Positions 60,114 through 64,000 of a stretch of DNA of 64,000 bases are shown here, piece after piece (position 1 is the stretch's first letter; every line of letters starts with the position of its first letter). Source of the stretch: Phycisphaerales bacterium. GTDB lineage: Bacteria > Planctomycetota > Phycisphaerae > Phycisphaerales > UBA1924. The position numbers were made by a program, and so were the translations under genes. The DNA lies in assembly GCA_016742075.1 (NCBI GenBank), contig JACVCL010000001.1, positions 220,890 through 284,889 of the forward strand. Direction: 5' to 3'. The notes beneath the pieces were generated by a model. The model ran no database searches, had not been told where the DNA came from, and saw nothing but the letters and a program-made list of their open reading frames with translations.

Positions 60114-60148
60114 AAAACCAAAGGGCCGGCTGCTTTCGCAACCGGCCC
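60114..60148 (-). terminator. Intrinsic terminator of tRNA-fMet
   Basis: Minus-strand stem of 11 bp (60138-60148 with 60123-60133, one G-U pair) closed by a GAAA tetraloop and followed by TTTGGTTTT. Starts five bases after the tRNA. Confidence 0.85.
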
Positions 60149-60153
60149 GGCAA

Positions 60154-60227
<74 letters not shown>

Positions 60228-60518
60228 GTCGGGATCGTCAGTATAGCCCTTCCGACGCGTCAGTCAATCACCCAGCCCGGCACACTTTCGCCTCCGAGCG
60301 GTCCGCTCAGGCCCCCCGGCGGGCCCCACGCACCGCACCCTTCCCCATCCGGCCCGCCGCGAGCCCCGCGCCCCGTTGACGCACGGGGCACACCCGCGCA
60401 AAATTCCGGCCCTGCCGGGGGCCGTGAAATCGTCCACCCCGCGATCAGGCACGCCGAACCCCGATGCCCGGCCGACGTTCGGCACGCGGCATCACCAACC
60501 GACACCCGCCCCAACCGC
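60228..60518. other. Intergenic region before ABC operon
   Basis: About 290 GC-rich bases between the divergent tRNA and the ABC operon. Promoters of both should lie here, but no clear -35/-10 pair can be named. Confidence 0.4.
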
Positions 60519-61265
60519 ATGATCGAGATCACAAGCCTCGTCAAGCACTTCGGGCCGATCCTCGCCGTCGACGGCGTCTCCTTCTCCGTCGCCCGCGGCG
60601 AGGTCCTCGGCTTCCTCGGGCCCAACGGCGCTGGCAAGTCGACCACCATGAAAATGGTCACCGGCTTCCTCGTCCCCACCTCGGGCACCGCCACCGTCGC
60701 CGGCCACGACGTCACACGCGAGCCCCTGGCCGTCAAGGCCCGGATCGGCTACCTCCCAGAGGGCGCCCCCGCCTACCCCGACATGACCCCGGAGGGCTTC
60801 CTGAACTTCGTCGCCCGCGTCCGCGGCCTCTCCGGCTCACGCCGCCGCGCCCGTATCGACGAGGTCGTCTCCCGCGTCAACCTCCAGGGCGTCATGCGCC
60901 AGCCCATCGACACCCTCTCCAAGGGATTCAAGCGACGCGTCGGCCTCGCCCAGGCCATCCTCCACGACCCCGAGGTGCTCATCATGGACGAGCCCACCGA
61001 CGGGCTCGACCCCAACCAGAAGCACGAGGTCCGCAACCTCATCAACCAGATGGCCTCCACCAAGGCCATCATCCTCTCCACCCACATCCTCGAAGAGGTC
61101 GAGGCCGTCTGCACCCGGGCCATCATCATCAACCGCGGCAAGGTCGTCGCCGACGGCACACCCGCCCAGCTCAAGGCCCGCCACAGCTCGGGCCGGCTCG
61201 ACGACGTCTTCCGTGCCATCACCACCGGCGACACCGCCCGCTCCGGAAAGGCAGGCCGCCCATGA
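60519..61265 (+). CDS. gldA: ABC transporter ATPase, GldA-like
   Basis: 248 aa. Walker A GPNGAGKST (about 37), signature LSKGFKRRVGLAQA (about 132), Walker B VLIMDEPTDGLDP (about 161), and an H-loop LSTHILEEVEAV. With the following permease and the auxiliary protein it matches the GldA/GldF/GldG set, needed for gliding in Bacteroidetes but widespread in other phyla with unknown substrate. TGA overlaps the next ATG. Confidence 0.9.
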   Translation: MIEITSLVKHFGPILAVDGVSFSVARGEVLGFLGPNGAGKSTTMKMVTGFLVPTSGTATVAGHDVTREPLAVKARIGYLPEGAPAYPDMTPEGFLNFVARVRGLSGSRRRARIDEVVSRVNLQGVMRQPIDTLSKGFKRRVGLAQAILHDPEVLIMDEPTDGLDPNQKHEVRNLINQMASTKAIILSTHILEEVEAVCTRAIIINRGKVVADGTPAQLKARHSSGRLDDVFRAITTGDTARSGKAGRP

Positions 61266-62008
61266 CCCGATTCCTCCCCGCCACCCTCGCCGTCATGCGC
61301 CGCGAGCTCGGCGGCTACTTCCTCACCCCCGTCGCCTACGTCTTCACCATCATCTTCCTCCTCCTCGCCGGCGTCTTCACCTTCCAGCTCGGCGGCTTCT
61401 TCGAGGGCGGCCAGGCCGACCTCCGCTCCTTCTTCACCTGGCACCCCTGGCTCTACCTCTTCCTCGTGCCCGCCGTCTCCATGCGCCTCTGGGCCGAGGA
61501 ACGCAAGCAGGGCACCATCGAGCTCCTGCTCACCCTCCCCGTGCCCCTCTCCTCCGCCGTCGTCGGCAAGTTCCTCGCCGCGTGGCTCTTCACCGGCCTG
61601 GCTCTCGCCCTCACCGCCCCCATGTGGATCACCGTCAACTACCTCGGCAGCCCCGACAACGGCTCGATCATCACCGCCTACCTCGGCTCCTTCCTCATGG
61701 CCGGCGGGTTCCTCGCCATCGGCTCGATGATCTCCGCCACCACCCGCAACCAGGTCATCGCCTTCGTCGTCAGCGTCGTCCTCTGCCTGGGCTTCCTCCT
61801 CGCCGGCTTCGGCGCCGTGCTCGACTTCCTCTCCGGCTGGGCCCCGCAGCCCATCGTCGAGGCCGTCGCGGGCTTCTCGTTCCTCACCCGCTTCTCCAAC
61901 ATCGCCAAGGGCGTCATCGACGCCCGCGACGTGCTCTTCTTCCTCGCGCTCATCGCCGTCTGCCTCTTCGCCACCGCCGTCATCATCGACACCAAGAAGG
62001 GCGGCTGA
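61262..62008 (+). CDS. gldF: ABC transporter permease, GldF-like
   Basis: 248 aa with six hydrophobic segments (for example VAYVFTIIFLLLAGVFTF, AWLFTGLALALTAPMW, VIAFVVSVVLCLGFLLAG). MRRELGGYFLTPVAY at the start and EERKQGTIELLLTLPV are typical of ABC-2 type GldF permeases. Forms the membrane channel with the upstream ATPase. Confidence 0.9.
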   Translation: MTRFLPATLAVMRRELGGYFLTPVAYVFTIIFLLLAGVFTFQLGGFFEGGQADLRSFFTWHPWLYLFLVPAVSMRLWAEERKQGTIELLLTLPVPLSSAVVGKFLAAWLFTGLALALTAPMWITVNYLGSPDNGSIITAYLGSFLMAGGFLAIGSMISATTRNQVIAFVVSVVLCLGFLLAGFGAVLDFLSGWAPQPIVEAVAGFSFLTRFSNIAKGVIDARDVLFFLALIAVCLFATAVIIDTKKGG

Positions 62009-62082
62009 CCCCCCCTCTCCCCCCCAAGGCCCCCAACCCGCCCCCGCTTTGCCCGATCATCCACCCGCTCCGCACCATCACC

Positions 62083-63984
62083 ATGAACCGCCCCCTCATC
62101 GCCATCGTCACCCTGCTGCTCGCCGCCGCGGTGTTCATCGGCGTCAACATCGCCGCCGGCCCCGCCCTGCGCGACCTCCGCCTCGACCTCACCGAGGGCA
62201 GGCTCTACACCCTCTCCCAAGGCTCGCTGAATATCGCCCGCTCGGTCAAGGAGCCCATCCGCCTCAGCCTGTTCTACTCCGCCAAAGCCGCCAACGACCT
62301 GCCCCAGCTCATGGCCCACGCCCAGCGCGTCCGCGAGATCCTCGACGAGTACGCCCGCGCCTCCGGCGGCAACATCCGCCTCGAGATCATCAACCCCGAG
62401 CCCTTCTCCAACGCCGAGGACCGCGCCGTCCAGGCCGGCCTCGTCGGCGTCCCCACCGGCCGAGGCCCCGACCGCTTCTACTTCGGCCTCGTCGGCACCA
62501 ACGCCGTCGACCAGCGGCAGGTCATCCCCCTCTTCGACCCCACCAAGGAGGGCTTCCTCGAGTACGACATCTCCCGCCTCATCTACCTCCTCTCCGACCA
62601 GCCCAAGCGCGCCGTCGGCATGATGACCTGGCTCCCCGTCGACGGCGTCCCCGCCAACCCGCAGCTCGGCATGCGCGACAACACCCCGCCCTGGACCTTC
62701 GCCGCCCAGCTCCGCGACTACTTCGACGTCCGCTCCATCCCCAACACCGCCACCGACATCCCCACCGACGTCGGCGTCCTCATCGTCATCCATCCCAAGA
62801 GCATCAGCAAGCCCACCGAGTACGCCCTCGACCAGTTCGTGCTCCGCGGCGGCCGCCTCCTCGTCTTCGCCGACCCGCTCTGCGACGCCGACATCCCCCC
62901 CGGCGTCAACCCCATGCAAGCCATGGGCCTTCCCCGCAGCTCCACCCTTCCCACGCTCTTCCCCCACTGGGGCCTCACCTTCGAGCCCGACAAGGTCGCC
63001 GGCGACCGCCGCGCCGCCCTCCGCGTCAACGTCGGCTCGCCCCAGCGCCCCGAGGAAGCCCCCTTCCTCCCCTGGCTCGGCCTCACCCCCCCGAACTTCG
63101 ACAAGGACGACCCGGCCGTCGGCCAGATGCAGAACATCAACATGATCACCGCCGGAATCCTCCGGCACGATCCCAAGGCCGGCACCGCCTTCGCCCCGCT
63201 CATCCGAACCACCACCGAGTCGCAGTCCCTCGACGCCCGGATGCTCGCCTTCCCCGACCCCAAGGGCCTGCTCGCCTCCTTCAAACCCTCGGGCGACCAA
63301 CTCGTCCTCGCCGCCCGCGTCGGCAACATCACCCGCACCGCCTTCCCCGGCGGGCCGCCGAAGGATCAGGCCGACGCCGCCCCGGCCGCCGGCCCGGGCC
63401 ACCTCGAAGCCGCCAAGGAGCCCGGCTCCGTCACCGTCTTCGCCGACGCCGACATGCTCACCGACCGCTTCTGGGTCCAGGTCGACCGCATGTTCGGCTT
63501 CCGGAACAAGATCGCCGACAACGGCGACCTCGTGATCGCCCTCGTCGACCAGCTCGCCGGCTCCACCGACCTCCTCACCCTCCGCGGCCGGGGCCGCTCC
63601 AGCCGCCCCTTCGAGCGCGTCCAGCAGATCCAGGCCGCCGCCGAGCAGGAGTACTTCAACAAGGAACGCGAGCTCCAGGACCGCCTCCGCGAGACCGAGC
63701 GCAAACTCTCCGACCTCCAGCGCCAGCGCCCCGACGGCCAGAACGCCGTCGTGCTCACCCCCGAGCAGCAGAAGGAAATCGAGAGCTTCCGCGCCCAGAT
63801 GCTCGACACCCGCCGCGAGCTCCGCGACGTCCAGTTCTCCATGCGCCGCGACGTCGACGCCCTCGGCACCCGCCTCAAGGCCCTCAATATCGCTCTCGTC
63901 CCCATCCTGCTCGCCGTCTTCGCGCTCGGCCTCGCCGCCTTCCGCGCCTCGCGCCGCCGCTCGGCCTGGCGCTCGGCCGCCTGA
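62083..63984 (+). CDS. gldG: GldG-like ABC auxiliary protein
   Basis: 633 aa. One N-terminal transmembrane helix (about 5-27), the LDLTEGRLYTLSQGSLNIA block of ABC_transp_aux/GldG proteins, a large periplasmic-type domain (DRQVIPLFDPTKEGFLEYDI-like region, LDQFVLRGGRLLVFADPL), a coiled coil (about 525-600) and a C-terminal helix (PILLAVFALGLAAF). Works with the two preceding genes. About 75 bases separate it from the permease gene. Confidence 0.9.
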   Translation: MNRPLIAIVTLLLAAAVFIGVNIAAGPALRDLRLDLTEGRLYTLSQGSLNIARSVKEPIRLSLFYSAKAANDLPQLMAHAQRVREILDEYARASGGNIRLEIINPEPFSNAEDRAVQAGLVGVPTGRGPDRFYFGLVGTNAVDQRQVIPLFDPTKEGFLEYDISRLIYLLSDQPKRAVGMMTWLPVDGVPANPQLGMRDNTPPWTFAAQLRDYFDVRSIPNTATDIPTDVGVLIVIHPKSISKPTEYALDQFVLRGGRLLVFADPLCDADIPPGVNPMQAMGLPRSSTLPTLFPHWGLTFEPDKVAGDRRAALRVNVGSPQRPEEAPFLPWLGLTPPNFDKDDPAVGQMQNINMITAGILRHDPKAGTAFAPLIRTTTESQSLDARMLAFPDPKGLLASFKPSGDQLVLAARVGNITRTAFPGGPPKDQADAAPAAGPGHLEAAKEPGSVTVFADADMLTDRFWVQVDRMFGFRNKIADNGDLVIALVDQLAGSTDLLTLRGRGRSSRPFERVQQIQAAAEQEYFNKERELQDRLRETERKLSDLQRQRPDGQNAVVLTPEQQKEIESFRAQMLDTRRELRDVQFSMRRDVDALGTRLKALNIALVPILLAVFALGLAAFRASRRRSAWRSAA

Positions 63985-64000
63985 CCCCCCCACCCCCCAC

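Noticed and set aside
61678..63993. Long 771-aa frame on the minus strand
   Set aside because: Composed almost only of Gly, Ala, Glu, Val and Asp and lies exactly antisense to the GldG-like gene; a shadow of GC-rich codons.

Overview
The window is very GC-rich and gene-dense. It looks like a bacterial chromosome segment carrying a large integrated phage or genomic island. The best host guess is Planctomycetota (Phycisphaerae-like). This rests on the GldA/GldF/GldG-like ABC cluster with almost exclusively C/G-ending codons at the right edge, and on the serine-recombinase + DUF2924 + small HTH cassette that I associate with planctomycete elements. That assignment is inference; there is no rRNA here to confirm it.

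Layout. (1) 1-9.5 kb is a defence-type island. A rightward operon (SF1 helicase fragment, unknown 374-aa protein, PLD-type nuclease, RtcR-like CARF/sigma-54 activator) is followed by a NurA-HerA pair and a convergent orphan DNA methyltransferase. (2) 9.6-25.5 kb is a leftward siphophage late operon. Read from its promoter end it runs portal, fused prohead protease-major capsid, DUF2190 decoration protein, neck proteins, tail tube, tail-assembly chaperones with a probable -1 frameshift, lipoprotein, fused gp10-like/tape-measure protein, distal structural proteins, then a methyltransferase, three glycosyltransferase-like genes and a Ser/Gly-rich protein with an intein-like Hint domain. (3) 25.7-27.3 kb is an AbiEi/AbiEii toxin-antitoxin pair inserted in opposite orientation between portal and terminase. 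(4) 27.3-30.0 kb is the leftward packaging module (small gene, GpA-like terminase, zinc ribbon). (5) 30.2-32.3 kb is a rightward operon of five small phage genes, one with a HARE-HTH domain. (6) 32.3-41.6 kb is the leftward replication block: ParB-methyltransferase fusion, HNH nuclease, prim-pol/helicase, SF2 helicase, RusA, DUF669, RecA-like ATPase, a small protein and a sigma-70-like factor. (7) 41.8-45.1 kb has two unknown proteins plus ImmA/IrrE protease and XRE repressor, probably the lysogeny switch. (8) 45.4-57.0 kb is a rightward four-gene restriction-type operon: SNF2 ATPase, adenine methyltransferase, helicase-nuclease and a DUF262/DUF1524 endonuclease. (9) 57-59.7 kb is the leftward integration cassette (HTH protein, large serine recombinase, DUF2924, small protein). 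(10) From 60.1 kb there is host DNA: initiator tRNA-Met with tandem terminators, then the ABC-transporter operon.

The genes are packed with ATGA/GTGA stop-start overlaps, so most operons are probably translationally coupled. The most interesting signals are: the helicase/unknown/PLD operon ending in a CARF-domain sigma-54 activator; the Hint domain in a Ser/Gly linker next to glycosyltransferases; a 33-bp two-block element present three times in the same orientation, each copy heading a leftward operon, with a phage sigma-like gene nearby; twin palindromes embedded in the primase gene in two different reading frames; an 18-bp perfect inverted repeat beside the primase gene; and the SNF2-Mod-Res-DUF262 operon.

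Limits: all family calls come from reading motifs by eye. Nothing was searched against a database, and prophage ends could not be fixed by finding att repeats.
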